NCBI GenBank assembly: GCA_004193285.1 | Contig: SECP01000027.1 | Location: 38,476-102,475 of the forward strand | DNA: 64,000 bases | Origin: Myxococcales bacterium | Lineage (GTDB): Bacteria; Myxococcota_A; Polyangia; Polyangiales; Polyangiaceae | Direction: 5' to 3' | Part shown: positions 1 to 9,700 of the stretch, in pieces | How positions within the stretch are numbered: position 1 is the stretch's first letter | How the letters are laid out: each line of letters opens with the position of its first letter | Program-made: the position numbers and the translations under genes | The notes under the pieces: generated by a model | Database searches by the model: none | Told to the model about the DNA's origin: nothing | What the model saw: the letters and a program-made list of their open reading frames with translations, nothing else

Positions 1-629
1 CGATGTTCGGTGGCACCAGTAGCGGCACCAATCCCGGCGGCAGCACGCCCCCCCCCGTCTCGCGCGGCAAAATGTTCGTCGCGGCCGGCGCGCTCGCGCT
101 TTTGGCGGGCGTCGCAGGGGCGTTCGCCACGCGGCTGCGCCCGGTCGCGGAAGCCGCTACCGGTTCGGCCGCGGTGGCGTCCACGCCTGCGCCCACGGAG
201 TTGAGCAAGCCCACCGTCACGACCCCGCAGCCACTGGTGCAGCTGCGCATCTCGGCGGAGCCGCTTGGCGCGGAGCTCTTGCTGGACGGCGCCAAGCTGG
301 AGGGCAATCCGTTTCACGGCCAGCTCACCAAAGACAGCGCGCTCCATCGCCTGGAGGTGCGCGCGCCGGGTCGCAAGAGCGACGTGCGGATGATCCACCT
401 CGATCACGATTTGCAGCTGCACGTCGAGCTGCCCTACGGCGCGGCTGGTGCCGCCGCCCCCGCCGGCGCCACTCCGGCTTCGCCGCCGCCGGTAGCGGCC
501 GCCGCCGCCCCCGCCGCGGCCAAGCCCGCCGCCGCCAAGCCGACGAGCACCTCGGAAGATTTCGTGCACAAGCCGCGCGACGGCAAGACCGCGCGCCCCA
601 TCGACAACTCGGACCCCTACGCCAACTGA
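1..629 (+). CDS. C-terminal part of a membrane-anchored PEGA-like protein, possibly a Ser/Thr kinase tail (5' cut by window edge)
   Basis: The reading frame is open from the first bases of the window, so the true start lies outside. What remains is a Gly/Ser/Pro-rich stretch, one hydrophobic transmembrane helix about 25-45 residues into the visible part, a PEGA-like beta domain (LVQLRISAEPLGAELLLDGA and following), and a long Ala/Pro-rich low-complexity tail. In myxobacteria this order, juxtamembrane linker, one helix and an external PEGA module, commonly follows an N-terminal Hanks-type kinase, and a kinase of similar build begins at the right edge of this window. The kinase domain is not visible, so that identity is inference. 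The TGA overlaps the next ATG by one base (TGATG), which suggests translational coupling. Confidence 0.7.
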   Translation, partial: MFGGTSSGTNPGGSTPPPVSRGKMFVAAGALALLAGVAGAFATRLRPVAEAATGSAAVASTPAPTELSKPTVTTPQPLVQLRISAEPLGAELLLDGAKLEGNPFHGQLTKDSALHRLEVRAPGRKSDVRMIHLDHDLQLHVELPYGAAGAAAPAGATPASPPPVAAAAAPAAAKPAAAKPTSTSEDFVHKPRDGKTARPIDNSDPYAN

Positions 630-1606
630 TGATTCGCCTCCACTCGCCAATCTCACGCGTCGCTACCCTGCTCTGCCTCGCGGGCGCTGGCCTCGTCAGC
701 GCGCCGGCCTGGGCCCAGAGCGCAGACACGGCCAGCGCGGACGCCGAGGTCGAGCAGGCCCGCAAGCACTTCAGCCAGGGGCTGAAGCTGTACAAAGAGG
801 GGGACTTCGACGCCGCGCTCGTCCAATTCGAGCGCGCCTACGCGATCAAGAGCAACTTCAAGGTCCTCTACAACATCGCGCAGTGCTACTTCGAGCTGCA
901 CCAGTACGTGGAGGCGCGAGACGCGCTTTCCCGCTACGTCAAAGAGGGCGCCAGCAACATCGAGGCCGAGCGCAAAGCGCAGGTGGACACGGACCTGAGC
1001 GAGCTGCAGAAGCGAATCGCGCACCTGAAGCTCAGCGTCAACGTCAACGGCGCGACCGTTTACGTGGACGGCAAGAAGGCGGGCGTGACCCCGCTCACGA
1101 GCGCTATCGACGTGAACGAGGGTCAGCGCACCATCTCGGTCGAGGCGCAAGATCACGGGAGCAAGCAGCGCGTCGTACGGCTCGCCGGCGGCGAGGAGCA
1201 AGCGGTGACGCTGAACTTCGAAGAGCTCAGGCCGAGCGCGGCGGCGGGCAGCGGCTCGAGCCCAGGCGGCGCGGCCCGTGCGCCCAGAGGCCTCGGCGCC
1301 GGCTTCTGGGTAACCGGCATCGGCGCGCTCGCGCTCGGCGCCGGCGCGGGCGTTACGGGCTACCTCGCGCTCCAGGCCCAGAGCGATCGCGAGGACAACC
1401 TCAAGCGCCCCGGCGTGACCGCAGCGGAGCTAGACGACGACGCCAGCAAGGCCAAGACGTTCGCGCTCACCACCGACATCCTCGCTGGCGGCGCGATCGT
1501 ATTCGCAGGCATCGCCACCGTGCTCCTCGTCACGAACGACTCCGGTAAAGAGCAGGTAGGTCTCGGCGTTGGCCCCGGCAACGTGAGCCTGCGCGGCACC
1601 TTTTAG
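629..1606 (+). CDS. Secreted TPR/PEGA-domain protein with two C-terminal membrane helices
   Basis: A 325-residue protein. Residues 1-29 form a signal peptide ending in APAWA. Residues 40-110 are TPR-like, with repeated aromatic and small residues (FSQGLKLYKEGDFDAALVQF, then a second repeat around 77-100). Residues 132-198 are a PEGA domain containing VYVDGKKAGVTPL. After a Gly/Ser/Pro linker there are two hydrophobic helices, about 222-250 and 280-302. Such proteins are abundant in myxobacteria and are thought to act as envelope scaffolds; no enzymatic residues are visible. It overlaps the preceding PEGA gene by one base, so the pair is probably one operon and may form an envelope signalling unit. 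The exact function is unknown. Confidence 0.8.
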   Translation: MIRLHSPISRVATLLCLAGAGLVSAPAWAQSADTASADAEVEQARKHFSQGLKLYKEGDFDAALVQFERAYAIKSNFKVLYNIAQCYFELHQYVEARDALSRYVKEGASNIEAERKAQVDTDLSELQKRIAHLKLSVNVNGATVYVDGKKAGVTPLTSAIDVNEGQRTISVEAQDHGSKQRVVRLAGGEEQAVTLNFEELRPSAAAGSGSSPGGAARAPRGLGAGFWVTGIGALALGAGAGVTGYLALQAQSDREDNLKRPGVTAAELDDDASKAKTFALTTDILAGGAIVFAGIATVLLVTNDSGKEQVGLGVGPGNVSLRGTF

Positions 1607-1632
1607 GGAGAGCGCGGCTCGCGCGAACCGCG

Positions 1633-3744
1633 TCAATCCGGGTCGCCCGCGAGAGCTTGGGGGGTGAAGTCCGCGCGGATGGAGCGCTTGAGCTCGTCGA
1701 GCAGCTGCGTCTCCGTGCGCGATATGTCCCCGCGCGGCTCCGGGCGCTCCGCCAGAGCTTCCACCAGCGGTGAGCGCACCGCTTCCGGCAAGAGGCTCTC
1801 GAGGTATTCGAGCGCGGTGCCGCGCAGCTTGCGGTCGTCCGTGCGGAGCCCTTGCCGGACCAGCTCCATCGAGCCGCGGGTGAGGGACAAGGAGAGCAGC
1901 GCGAACACGTGATCGCTGGCGTCTTGTGAGAGGGGGCCGCGCTCCAGCTCGGAGAGCGCCAGCGCGAAGACCTCTTTGCTGTCGGGCAGGAGGGCGCGGT
2001 CTTCTTGCGTCACTTCTGCCAAGGCCAGCGCGGCCCGGTAACGCACCTCCAGCGCCTCCGCCCCGAGCGCGCGGGTGAGCGCGGAGACGACGCGCGGACC
2101 TCGGAGGGCGCGCAGCACGTGCGGTACGCGACGGCGCACCGCCAGCGGCGGGGAGCTACTGAGCATGACGTCCGCGAGCTGACCGACCACGTCCGGGCCC
2201 ATCGAGCGCAGGGCGGAGAGCGCGGCTTTAGCGAGCTGGTCGGAGGCCAGGTGGGGGATCACGAAGGCGGCCAGACGCGGGTCCAGCGATGGCCGGCTGA
2301 GCACACTGCGGATCGCGGTTAGGTCGTGGCCGAGCAGCATTCGCACGTCGGCGACCAGCTTTTCTTGCTCGGCCGCGGTAGGGGGGGCCGCCTGTGCGCG
2401 AGCGGCTCGGTCCGCACGAGCGCGCTCGATCTCCGCGCGCAGCTTGTCACGATCGATGCCGAGGGTGGTGGCCGAGAGCGTGAGGCGCGCGGCCGGATCC
2501 TCGACCTCGACCGCTTCCACGCTGACGGTGCCCGCGCGCAAGCTCGCCTCGAGCTCCGCAACGTAGCCCTGCCGAGCGCGTAGCGAAAGTAAGAGCGCGA
2601 GCGCGAACGCGAACGTGGAGAGGAGCAGCGGCACCCGCTCGATCAAAAGCGGAGTGCCCAGTGAGACGAGCAAGATGGCGAGGCTCGCGGCCGCGTCCCC
2701 CCCCTTGTCGAACACGACGTCGATGAGGGACTTGGTGGCGCGCTTGGTCGCGGACGGCAACGGCGTGAAGAGCGGCTCGAAAGCGCTCCGAAACAGCGAC
2801 GGCCCGAGCGCCAGGTCCGCCCCGCGCAGGGCGCCCATGGACCCGAAGGACGGCGAAAGCGACGCAAACGCGCCCAGTCCCACGCCGAGGGCCGGAGAAA
2901 CCGCCAAAGTGCCGCCCAAACCCAAGGTGTCGAACAGGGGTCTGGAGACGAAGGCCTGGAGCAGAAAGCTGAGCAGCGACCCGCCCGTGTAAAACACCGC
3001 GAAGAAGCGCACCAAGGACTCGGCGCTCCCGAAGCGTGCCTGCGCCGCTTGCTTGAGCGCGAAGTCTGCAAAAGCGGAGGCAGCCGCGGTGCTGCTGACG
3101 AGCAGCGCGAGGGTCCACAAGTAGCCGCTGAACTTGACCGGCTCCTGGACGCGGCTGGCGGGACCGCTCGAGGTGCTCTCGGTCGCAGCGAGGCGCTGCG
3201 AGCACGCTGCCGAGAGCAAGCAGATGCCACCAACGAGCAGCAGGGTGCTGCGAGCGTCGAACCAGTGGGCGCCGCGCTCCATGGCCACGCCTCCCAGGAG
3301 GCCTCCCAGCGTCGCGCTCGCGGTGATGCGACCCACCGCGCGCTTCATGGCGTGGGGATCGAGCCGCTCGTTCACCAACGACCAAAAGGCGCTGATCATG
3401 AGCGCACCGCCGATTGACACGTGCAGGTAGACGGTGAGCGCGATCGCGTGGGCCGCGACCGGCAGCAAGAGGTACTCGGTGAGCGACAGCCCGGCGCTGA
3501 CCACGAACAACAAGGGAGTCAGCCGGTCCGGGCCGTGCCGCGTCATCAGCCGCGAAACCAACAGCACGATGGGGATGGCGAACAGCGCCGAGCCCAGCAT
3601 CACCTTGGGCAGGTCCTGGACCTTGAAGATGGAGAGGAATAGCCCCTCGCGCAGCGACTTGCCCGCCACCTGGTGGGCGATGGCCAGGGCCGCCGTGAGC
3701 ATCGCGAGCCGGACGGCGTGCCCTTCGGCGCGTGAGCTATCCAC
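1633..3744 (-). CDS. NTT/ADP-ATP-translocase-like membrane carrier fused to a HEAT-repeat domain
   Basis: A 703-residue protein starting at GTG (3744). Residues 1-395 are a polytopic membrane domain with about 10-12 hydrophobic helices; its N-terminal pattern (K-S-LREGLFLSIF, then regularly spaced helices) resembles the NTT nucleotide-transporter/MFS-like superfamily. Residues about 400-460 are charged and helical. Residues 460-690 are repeated helix pairs rich in Leu/Ala/Arg (VRRRVPHVLRALRG, EVRYRAALALAEV), typical of HEAT repeats. NTT-HEAT fusions are known in free-living bacteria, unlike the bare NTT carriers of obligate intracellular parasites. The transported substrate cannot be read from sequence; nucleotide exchange is not proven, and a generic MFS-HEAT label would also fit. 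It is convergent with the TPR/PEGA gene, 26 bases away. Confidence 0.7.
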   Translation of the reverse strand: MDSSRAEGHAVRLAMLTAALAIAHQVAGKSLREGLFLSIFKVQDLPKVMLGSALFAIPIVLLVSRLMTRHGPDRLTPLLFVVSAGLSLTEYLLLPVAAHAIALTVYLHVSIGGALMISAFWSLVNERLDPHAMKRAVGRITASATLGGLLGGVAMERGAHWFDARSTLLLVGGICLLSAACSQRLAATESTSSGPASRVQEPVKFSGYLWTLALLVSSTAAASAFADFALKQAAQARFGSAESLVRFFAVFYTGGSLLSFLLQAFVSRPLFDTLGLGGTLAVSPALGVGLGAFASLSPSFGSMGALRGADLALGPSLFRSAFEPLFTPLPSATKRATKSLIDVVFDKGGDAAASLAILLVSLGTPLLIERVPLLLSTFAFALALLLSLRARQGYVAELEASLRAGTVSVEAVEVEDPAARLTLSATTLGIDRDKLRAEIERARADRAARAQAAPPTAAEQEKLVADVRMLLGHDLTAIRSVLSRPSLDPRLAAFVIPHLASDQLAKAALSALRSMGPDVVGQLADVMLSSSPPLAVRRRVPHVLRALRGPRVVSALTRALGAEALEVRYRAALALAEVTQEDRALLPDSKEVFALALSELERGPLSQDASDHVFALLSLSLTRGSMELVRQGLRTDDRKLRGTALEYLESLLPEAVRSPLVEALAERPEPRGDISRTETQLLDELKRSIRADFTPQALAGDPD

Positions 3745-3914
3745 CCGACTTGTTTAGCCTAGTCTGACGCTTTGCCGCAATTCTGGCTGATTTGGCGCCG
3801 AAATGCCTGGAGCCAGATCTGAAGCGCCCGGCTCCAGCGGAGCGCGCTGGCCAGAGACCCGCTCGACTCGGCCGCCCGCGAGCGGGGAACGGCGACAGGC
3901 GGAGCGCGAGTGAT

Positions 3915-3930
3915 CTGGTAACGATACCAG
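3915..3930. promoter_or_regulatory. Perfect palindrome, possible operator
   Basis: CTGGTA-ACGA-TACCAG is a 6-bp perfect inverted repeat with a 4-base centre in the divergent region between the NTT-HEAT and SRPBCC genes. It could be a repressor site for either gene. A single short palindrome can arise by chance, so this is tentative. Confidence 0.25.
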
Positions 3931-4011
3931 GTGACCCCGCCTTACCGACGACGGATGAATAGTAAGTAAATTCAGATACTTATGTGGACAGGACAGAAAG
4001 ATCGGCAGCGG

Positions 4012-4039
4012 TGTCGATCGGCGAGGGTCCCGTTTGACG
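4012..4039 (+). promoter_or_regulatory. ECF42-type promoter A (upstream of SRPBCC-DGPF-sigma operon)
   Basis: TGTCGA at 4012-4017, a 17-base spacer, then TGACG at 4035-4039, about 75 bases before the ATG at 4114. The same TGTCGA-N17-[CT]G[AT]CG arrangement precedes the other three DGPF-linked units in this window (6360, 26520, 50687). From memory, the published ECF42 promoter is TGTCGA at -35 and CG(A/T)C at -10; this copy differs at the first -10 base. Position 4012 onward also shares the longer string TGTCGATCGG with the copy at 26520. Confidence 0.7.
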
Positions 4040-4113
4040 TGTCTGCAGAGTCCACCTCCGCTTGCGGACGCGCCCGTCCGCCGGAGCTCATAGGAAGATC
4101 CAGGAAGGTAGTC

Positions 4114-4671
4114 ATGCTCAAGAAGATTTTGCTCGGCGTCGCAGCGCTGCTCGTGGCGCTGGTGATCGTGATCGCGCTGCAGCCCTCGACTTTTCATGTC
4201 GAGCGCTCCACGGTCATCGCGGCTCCGCCCGAGGCCGCTCACGCGCAGGTGAACGACTTTCACGCGTGGCAGGGCTGGTCACCTTGGGAGAAGCTGGACC
4301 CGGACATGAAGCGCACCTTCGAAGGCGCGCCGAGCGGGGTGGGCGCCAGGTACGCCTGGGTCGGTCGCAAGGAGGTCGGCGAGGGTCGAATGACCATCGA
4401 GAAGAGCGAGCCCCAAAAGGTCGTAATCAAGCTCGAGTTCTTGAAGCCATTCGAAGCAACGAACACCGCGACCTTCACGTTCGAGAGCATCCCGAGCGGC
4501 ACGAAGACCACCTGGGCCATGGACGGCAAGAACGACTTCATGGGCAAGGCGTTCCACCTCGTCATGGATATGGACAAGCTGGTCGGCGGAGACTTCGAGC
4601 GCGGTCTCGCCAACCTGAAGGCCAAGGCCGAGGCCTCCTCCAAGCCGCCGGTAGCGTCCGCTGCCCCCTGA
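4114..4671 (+). CDS. SRPBCC-fold (polyketide cyclase/START-like) protein with N-terminal membrane anchor
   Basis: 185 residues from the ATG at 4114, chosen because AGGAAGG lies 5 bases upstream; an in-frame opening further upstream lacks a good ribosome site. Residues 5-22 are a single hydrophobic helix. The rest looks like the SRPBCC ligand-binding fold: VERSTVIAAPPEAAHAQVND, then WSPWEKLDP, a GVGARYAWVG-type segment and a final amphipathic helix. SRPBCC proteins bind hydrophobic ligands; the ligand here is unknown. It is the first gene after ECF42-type promoter A and is followed 16 bases later by a DGPF gene and then the ECF42 sigma factor. SRPBCC and DGPF proteins often travel together with such sigma factors, which supports a shared stress-response role. 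Confidence 0.8.
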   Translation: MLKKILLGVAALLVALVIVIALQPSTFHVERSTVIAAPPEAAHAQVNDFHAWQGWSPWEKLDPDMKRTFEGAPSGVGARYAWVGRKEVGEGRMTIEKSEPQKVVIKLEFLKPFEATNTATFTFESIPSGTKTTWAMDGKNDFMGKAFHLVMDMDKLVGGDFERGLANLKAKAEASSKPPVASAAP

Positions 4672-4687
4672 CCCAAGGAGTCGAACG

Positions 4688-5041
4688 ATGAAGTTCTTGA
4701 TGACCTATCAAGGCGCTACGACCGCCCCGCCCTCGCCGGAGACGCTCGCGGCGCTGGGTAAGTACACGCAGGAAATGCTGGCGAAAGGCGTCGTGCTGAT
4801 GACCGGCGGCCTGGTGCGGCCCGACCACGGCACGAAGCTGAAGCAGGTCGGCGGCGACTTTTCGGTGACGGACGGCCCCTTCCCCGAGACCAAAGAGTTG
4901 ATTGATGGCTTCGCCCTCGTGCGCTGCGACTCTCGCGAGGCGGCGATCGCGATCGCCAAGGAGTTCATGAGCGTCGCCGGGGACGGCGAGGGGGAGATCT
5001 TGCAGGTCTTCGACGCCGCGGACCTCCCGCCCCGCGGCTGA
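4688..5041 (+). CDS. DGPF-family (YCII-related) protein
   Basis: 117 residues, with AAGGAG 7 bases before the ATG. The family signature TDGPFPETKE sits near residues 61-70, inside the small alpha/beta YCII-like fold (MKFLMTYQG at the start, a DGFALVRCDSREAAIAIA helix later). DGPF proteins are the typical partners of ECF42 sigma factors; their biochemical activity is not established. This gene lies between the SRPBCC gene and the ECF42 sigma gene, 33 bases before the latter, so the three probably form one transcript from promoter A. It is one of four DGPF paralogues in this window. Confidence 0.88.
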   Translation: MKFLMTYQGATTAPPSPETLAALGKYTQEMLAKGVVLMTGGLVRPDHGTKLKQVGGDFSVTDGPFPETKELIDGFALVRCDSREAAIAIAKEFMSVAGDGEGEILQVFDAADLPPRG

Positions 5042-5074
5042 CGACGCCGCGAAGACGTGCTGTGATGCGCCGGC

Positions 5075-6343
5075 ATGAGCTCCGAGACCCATCGCGCCAT
5101 TCACGCGGTCTGGAGCATCGAGTCGGCGCGCGTCATCGCCACCCTATCGCGCATCGTGAGGGATGTCGGGCTGGCGGAGGAGCTAGCCCAAGACGCGCTG
5201 CTCGCGGCGCTGGAGCAGTGGCCCGAGCAAGGCATTCCGGACAACCCCGCGGCCTGGCTCACCGCGACGGCGAAACACCGCGCGCTGAACACCCTGCGCC
5301 GCGGAAAGATGCTGCAGCGCAAGCACGAGGACTTGGGCTACGAGCTGGGGGCGCTGCAGGAGCCGGAGCGGCTGATTGCTCAGCTGGAAGCGGCCATGGA
5401 CGACGAGGTAGGGGACGACCTGCTGCGCCTGATTTTCACCTCGTGCCACCCCGTGCTGGGCACGGAGGCGCGCGTCGCCCTCACCTTGCGCCTCTTGGGC
5501 GGCCTCACGACCGACGAGATTGCGCGAGCGTTTTTGGTTCCGGAGCCAACGATCGCCCAGCGCATCGTCAGAGCGAAGCGCACGCTGGCGGAGAAGCAGG
5601 TCCCCTACGAGGTCCCGCGGGGTGAGGAGCTTTCGGCCCGGCTCGCCTCGGTGCTGGAGGTCGTGTACCTCGTGTTCAACGAGGGCTACTCAGCGAGCGC
5701 AGGAGACGACTGCATGCGTCCGGCGCTCATGGATGAGGCGCTGCGGCTGGGGCGGGTCCTCGCCGGTTTGGCTCCCGAAGAGCCGGAGGTGCACGGGTTA
5801 GTGGCCCTGATGGAGCTCAACGCTTCTCGCGCTTCCGCGCGGACCAACGCTGCCGGTGAGCCAGTGCTCCTGCTGGATCAGGATCGCGGCCGTTGGGACC
5901 AGCTCTCGATCCGCCGTGGGCTGGCCGCCCTGTCGCACGCGGAGGGGCTGGGGCAGCCGCCGGGTCCGTACGTCTTACAGGCGGCGATCACCGCCTGCCA
6001 CGCGCGCGCGCGCACCCCAGAGCAGACGGATTTTCAGCGCATCGCCGCGCTCTACGGTGAGCTTTCGGCGATGCTGCGGTCGCCGGTGGTGGAGTTGAAC
6101 CGCGCGGTCGCGGTCGCGATGGCAGACGGCCCGGCGGCGGGCTTGGCTTTGCTGGAGCCGCTGCTGGCCGAGCCTGCTTTGCGCAGCTACCACCTGCTGC
6201 CGAGCGCTCGCGCGGAGCTCCTCGAGCGGCTGGGGCGCTTTTCGGAGGCGCGCGACGAGTTCGAGCGCGCCGCAGGCATGACCCAGAACGTACGTCAGCG
6301 CGAGCGGCTGCTCGCGCGCTCACGGGCCTGCGGCGCGAGCTGA
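5075..6343 (+). CDS. ECF42-type RNA polymerase sigma factor with C-terminal TPR-like extension
   Basis: 422 residues, about twice the usual ECF length. Residues about 10-78 are sigma region 2 (ESARVIATLSRIVRDVGLAE, then DNPAAWLTATAKHRALNTLR). Residues about 110-175 are region 4 (ARVALTLRLLGGLTTDEIAR, then PTIAQRIVRAKRTL). The remaining 240 residues are a helical extension beginning RLASVLEVVYLVFNEGY and ending in TPR-like helix pairs. This extension is the hallmark of ECF42, which has no anti-sigma factor and is thought to be controlled through the extension. Flanking DGPF genes on both sides fit that group. A second homologue lies at 51187. The likely targets are the four TGTCGA-N17 promoters, including the one 17 bases after this gene's stop. 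Confidence 0.9.
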   Translation: MSSETHRAIHAVWSIESARVIATLSRIVRDVGLAEELAQDALLAALEQWPEQGIPDNPAAWLTATAKHRALNTLRRGKMLQRKHEDLGYELGALQEPERLIAQLEAAMDDEVGDDLLRLIFTSCHPVLGTEARVALTLRLLGGLTTDEIARAFLVPEPTIAQRIVRAKRTLAEKQVPYEVPRGEELSARLASVLEVVYLVFNEGYSASAGDDCMRPALMDEALRLGRVLAGLAPEEPEVHGLVALMELNASRASARTNAAGEPVLLLDQDRGRWDQLSIRRGLAALSHAEGLGQPPGPYVLQAAITACHARARTPEQTDFQRIAALYGELSAMLRSPVVELNRAVAVAMADGPAAGLALLEPLLAEPALRSYHLLPSARAELLERLGRFSEARDEFERAAGMTQNVRQRERLLARSRACGAS

Positions 6344-6359
6344 AGATTCTTTGAGGCCG

Positions 6360-6387
6360 TGTCGATCGCGCCGCCGCTCAGGTGACG
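6360..6387 (+). promoter_or_regulatory. ECF42-type promoter C (upstream of DGPF gene at 6433)
   Basis: TGTCGA at 6360-6365, a 17-base spacer, then TGACG at 6383-6387, about 46 bases before the ATG. It shares TGTCGATCG-N14-TGACGTG with promoter A. Its position directly after the sigma gene suggests that the second DGPF gene can be transcribed separately. Confidence 0.7.
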
Positions 6388-6432
6388 TGCGCTCGAGGCG
6401 ACGAGCGCCGCCGCCACGAAAGGACCGACACC

Positions 6433-6783
6433 ATGCGTTTTCTATGCGTTTACAAGCCCGGAGTAGCCGAGTCACACACACCGCCCACCGCCGAGGAGCA
6501 AGCGGTGATGGGCAGGCTCATCGGGGACATGGCCAAGGCCGGCGTGCTGCTGGGCGTGGAAGGCTGCTTGCCGAGCAACTACGGCGCGCGCGTGACCTTG
6601 GAGGGTGGAAAGTACTCCATCACGGACGGCCCATTCCCGGAGACGAAGGAGCTCATCGCGGGGCTGTGCCTACTGCAGGTCAAGAGCAAGGACGAGGCCC
6701 TGGAATGGACGAAGCGCTTCCTGTCGGCCGTCGGCCACGGCACCTCCGAGGTGCTGCAGCTTCACGAGACGCCCGCGGGCTGA
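6433..6783 (+). CDS. DGPF-family (YCII-related) protein
   Basis: 116 residues from the ATG at 6433; the preceding GAAAGGA is an acceptable ribosome site, and the protein opening MRFLCVYKPG matches its paralogues, so an upstream in-frame extension is rejected. It carries ITDGPFPETKE near residues 61-71. It sits 90 bases after the ECF42 sigma gene with its own copy of the TGTCGA-N17 promoter. Its last 22 bases overlap the 3' end of the convergent RND pump gene, so transcription through one gene makes antisense to the end of the other. Function unknown, as for other DGPF proteins. Confidence 0.88.
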   Translation: MRFLCVYKPGVAESHTPPTAEEQAVMGRLIGDMAKAGVLLGVEGCLPSNYGARVTLEGGKYSITDGPFPETKELIAGLCLLQVKSKDEALEWTKRFLSAVGHGTSEVLQLHETPAG

Positions 6784-9700
6784 AGCGGTGGGGCCGGCGC
6801 GCGGTGATGACGACGGCGCGCCGCCCACTCGCTGAAGCGCTCCATGTACAGGTAGAAAACGGGGGTAACGTACAAGGTGAGCAGCTGCGAGAAGAACAAG
6901 CCGCCCACCACCGCCAAGCCCAGTGGCTGCCGCGACTCTGCACCCGCGCCGATGCCGAGGGCGATGGGCAAGGTCCCGAGCAGCGCGGCCATGGTCGTCA
7001 TCATGATCGGCCGAAAGCGCACGAGGCACGCGTCCGTGATGGCTTGCTCCGGGCTCACGTTCGCGTCCTTGCGAGCTTCGATCGCGAAGTCCACCATCAT
7101 GATGCCGTTCTTCTTCACCAAGCCGACGAGCAGAATGACCCCGACGAACGCGTACACGTTCAAGTCGATGTCGAAGATCATGAGCGTCACCACCGCTCCG
7201 AAGCCCGCGAATGGCAGCGCGGACAAGATCGTGAGCGGATGGATCAAGCTCTCGTACAGCACGCCTAGCACCAGGTAGATCACCAGCACCGCGATCAACA
7301 GCAAGGAGCCGAGGCCGGTGAGAGAAGACTGAAATGCCTCCGCAGAGCCCTGAAATCTGGCGGTGATGTTCTCCGGCAGCATCCGGTTGGCGGCGCCCTG
7401 CGCGACCGCCACCGCTTCGCTCAGCGAATGGCCCGCTTGCACGTTGAACGAGACGGTCGCGGCCGGCAGCTGCCCGGAGTGGCTCACCGTCAGTGGCCCC
7501 GCGCTCTGACTCACCTTGGCCAGCGAGGTGAGCGGGACGAGCGCCCCGGAGGCGGCGCGGACGTACAAGGACTCCAGCGCGGCGGGCTCGCGCTGCGTGC
7601 GCGGATCCAGCTCCAAGATGACCTGGTACGTGTTGTTGCTGGCGAAGATGCTGGAGACCTGGCGCGCGCCATAGGCGCTGTAGAGAGTGTCCTCCACTTT
7701 GGCGACCGTGATGCCGAGCTCGGCCGCTCGGCGGCGGTCCACCTCCACGTTTAGCTCCGGGTTCAGGAGCTGTACGTCGGTCGTTACGTCCTTGAGGACG
7801 GGGGACTTGGCGAGCTCCGCCGCGAGCTTGGGCGTGCTCTCGTAAAGGCTAGCGGTGTCCGTGCTGCGCAGGGTGAGCTGGTATTCGCTCTTGGTCACGC
7901 GACCACCGAGCCGAATGGGCGGCGGCGGCTGCACGAACGAGCGCATGCCGGCGACCTTGTTCATCTGCTTGGACAGCTCGGTCGCGATCTGGTCGGCGCT
8001 CTTGCTGCGATCCGCGCGCGGCTTCAGACGAATCATGAAGCTGCCCTGGTTGGCGCCGCCCCGGCCTTGCCGCGCCCCGACGTTGGACATGAACGCGTCC
8101 ACGTCCGGATGTTTGCGAGCGATCTGCGCGACCTGTTGCTGCCGCTCCGCCACCGCTTCGTAAGAGATGCCTTGGACGGCCTCGGTCGTGACCTGCAGCT
8201 GGTCCGTGTCCTCACTCGGTAAGAAGCCCTTCGGCATGCGCATGAAGAGCACGACCGTGACCGCGAGCACGACTCCGGAGAGCGCCATCATCAGCCGGCG
8301 GTGGCCCAGCGACCACAGCAGCGTCCTTCGGTACACCGCGAGCCAGGAGTCGAACATGCGCTCGATGGCCTGATACACGCGCCCCTGCTGCTCCCCTTCG
8401 TGGCCCGGCTTGAGCATGCGCGCCGACATCATCGGCGTGAGGGTGAGGGAAACGAACGCGGAGACGAGGATGGACACCGCGATCGTGACCGCGAACTCCT
8501 TGAACAAGCTGCCCAAGATGCCGCCAAAAAACAGGAACGGCACGAACACGGCGACGAGCGAGATCGTCATCGAGACGATCGTGAAGCCTATCTCTTTGGT
8601 CGCGTCGAACGCCGCCTGCATCGGCGTCTTGCCCATCTCGATGTGACGAACGACGTTCTCCAGCACCACGATCGCGTCGTCCACCACGAAGCCGACGCTG
8701 AGGGTGATCGCCATGAGCGAAAGGTTGTTGAGCGAGAAGCCGAGCAGGTGCATCACCGCGAAGGTGAAGAGCATCGCCAGCGGCATCGACAAGCTGGGAA
8801 TGATGGTCGCGGTGAGCCGGCGCAGAAAAAGAAAGATGACGAGCACCACCAGCGCCAACGTGAGCAAGAGGGTGAGCTCCACGTCGTGCACGGAATCCTT
8901 GACCGTCTGAGAGCGGTCGAAGATCACGTCCAGGTCCACGGAGCCCGGGATTTCCTGCCGAAAGGCCGGCAAGAGGCCCATCACCTCTTTGACGACCTCG
9001 ACCGTGTTCGCCCCCGGCTGCTTCTGGATGCCGAGCACCACTGCCCGCGGCATCCCGTTCTTGTCCCCACGCCAGGCCGCGGTCTTGTCGTTCTCCACGC
9101 TGTCGATGGCGCGCCCGACGTCCTTGATGCGAACGGCGCTGCCGTTGCGGTACGCGACGACGATGTCCTCGTAGGGCTTGGCGTTCGTGAGCTGGCCGTT
9201 GGTCTCGATCGCGAAGGCAGTGCGCGGACCATAGAGCGCGCCCGTCGGCAGGTTGACGTTGGCGCCTTGAATGGAGGCGGCCACTTCGTCCAGCCCGATG
9301 CCGAGCGTGGCGAGCTTTTGCGGATCCGCCTGCACGCGCACCGCGTACTTCTGCGACCCGAACACGCTCACCTGCGCCACGCCGCGCGTCTGCGAGATCA
9401 TCTGCGCGAGGCGTGTTTCCGCGTATTCGTTCACGACGTACAGCGGCAGCGTCGTGGAGCTGAGCGAGAGCAGCAAAATCGCCTGATCCGCGGGGTTCAC
9501 CTTGCGGTAGCTGGGCGCCTGCGGCATGTCCCGCGGCATGCGCGGGATCGCGCGGGCGATGGCGGCCTGCACGTCTTGCGCGGCGGAGTCCAGATCTCGC
9601 CGCAGGTCGAACTGTAGGGTGACGCTGGTCGCCCCCAGCGAGCTCTCCGAGCTCATGCTCGCCATGCCGTCGATCGCCGAGAACTCGCGCTCGAGCGGCG

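Larger units (their letters stand above)
3745..4113. other. Long divergent intergenic region with an AT-rich island, a palindrome and an ECF42-type promoter
   Basis: About 370 bases without a convincing gene lie between the NTT-HEAT start and the SRPBCC start. The stretch holds a short palindrome at 3915-3930, an AT-rich island around 3958-3985 (unusual in this GC-rich window and promoter-like, though I cannot assign -35/-10 boxes with confidence), and the ECF42-like promoter at 4012-4039. An open frame runs through it on each strand, but neither shows a domain or a good start. Confidence 0.6.

Noticed and set aside
8301..9617. A 438-codon open frame antisense to the RND pump
   Set aside because: It lies wholly inside the pump gene on the other strand, is rich in His/Arg/Asp in a way produced by GC-rich antisense frames, and has no domain.
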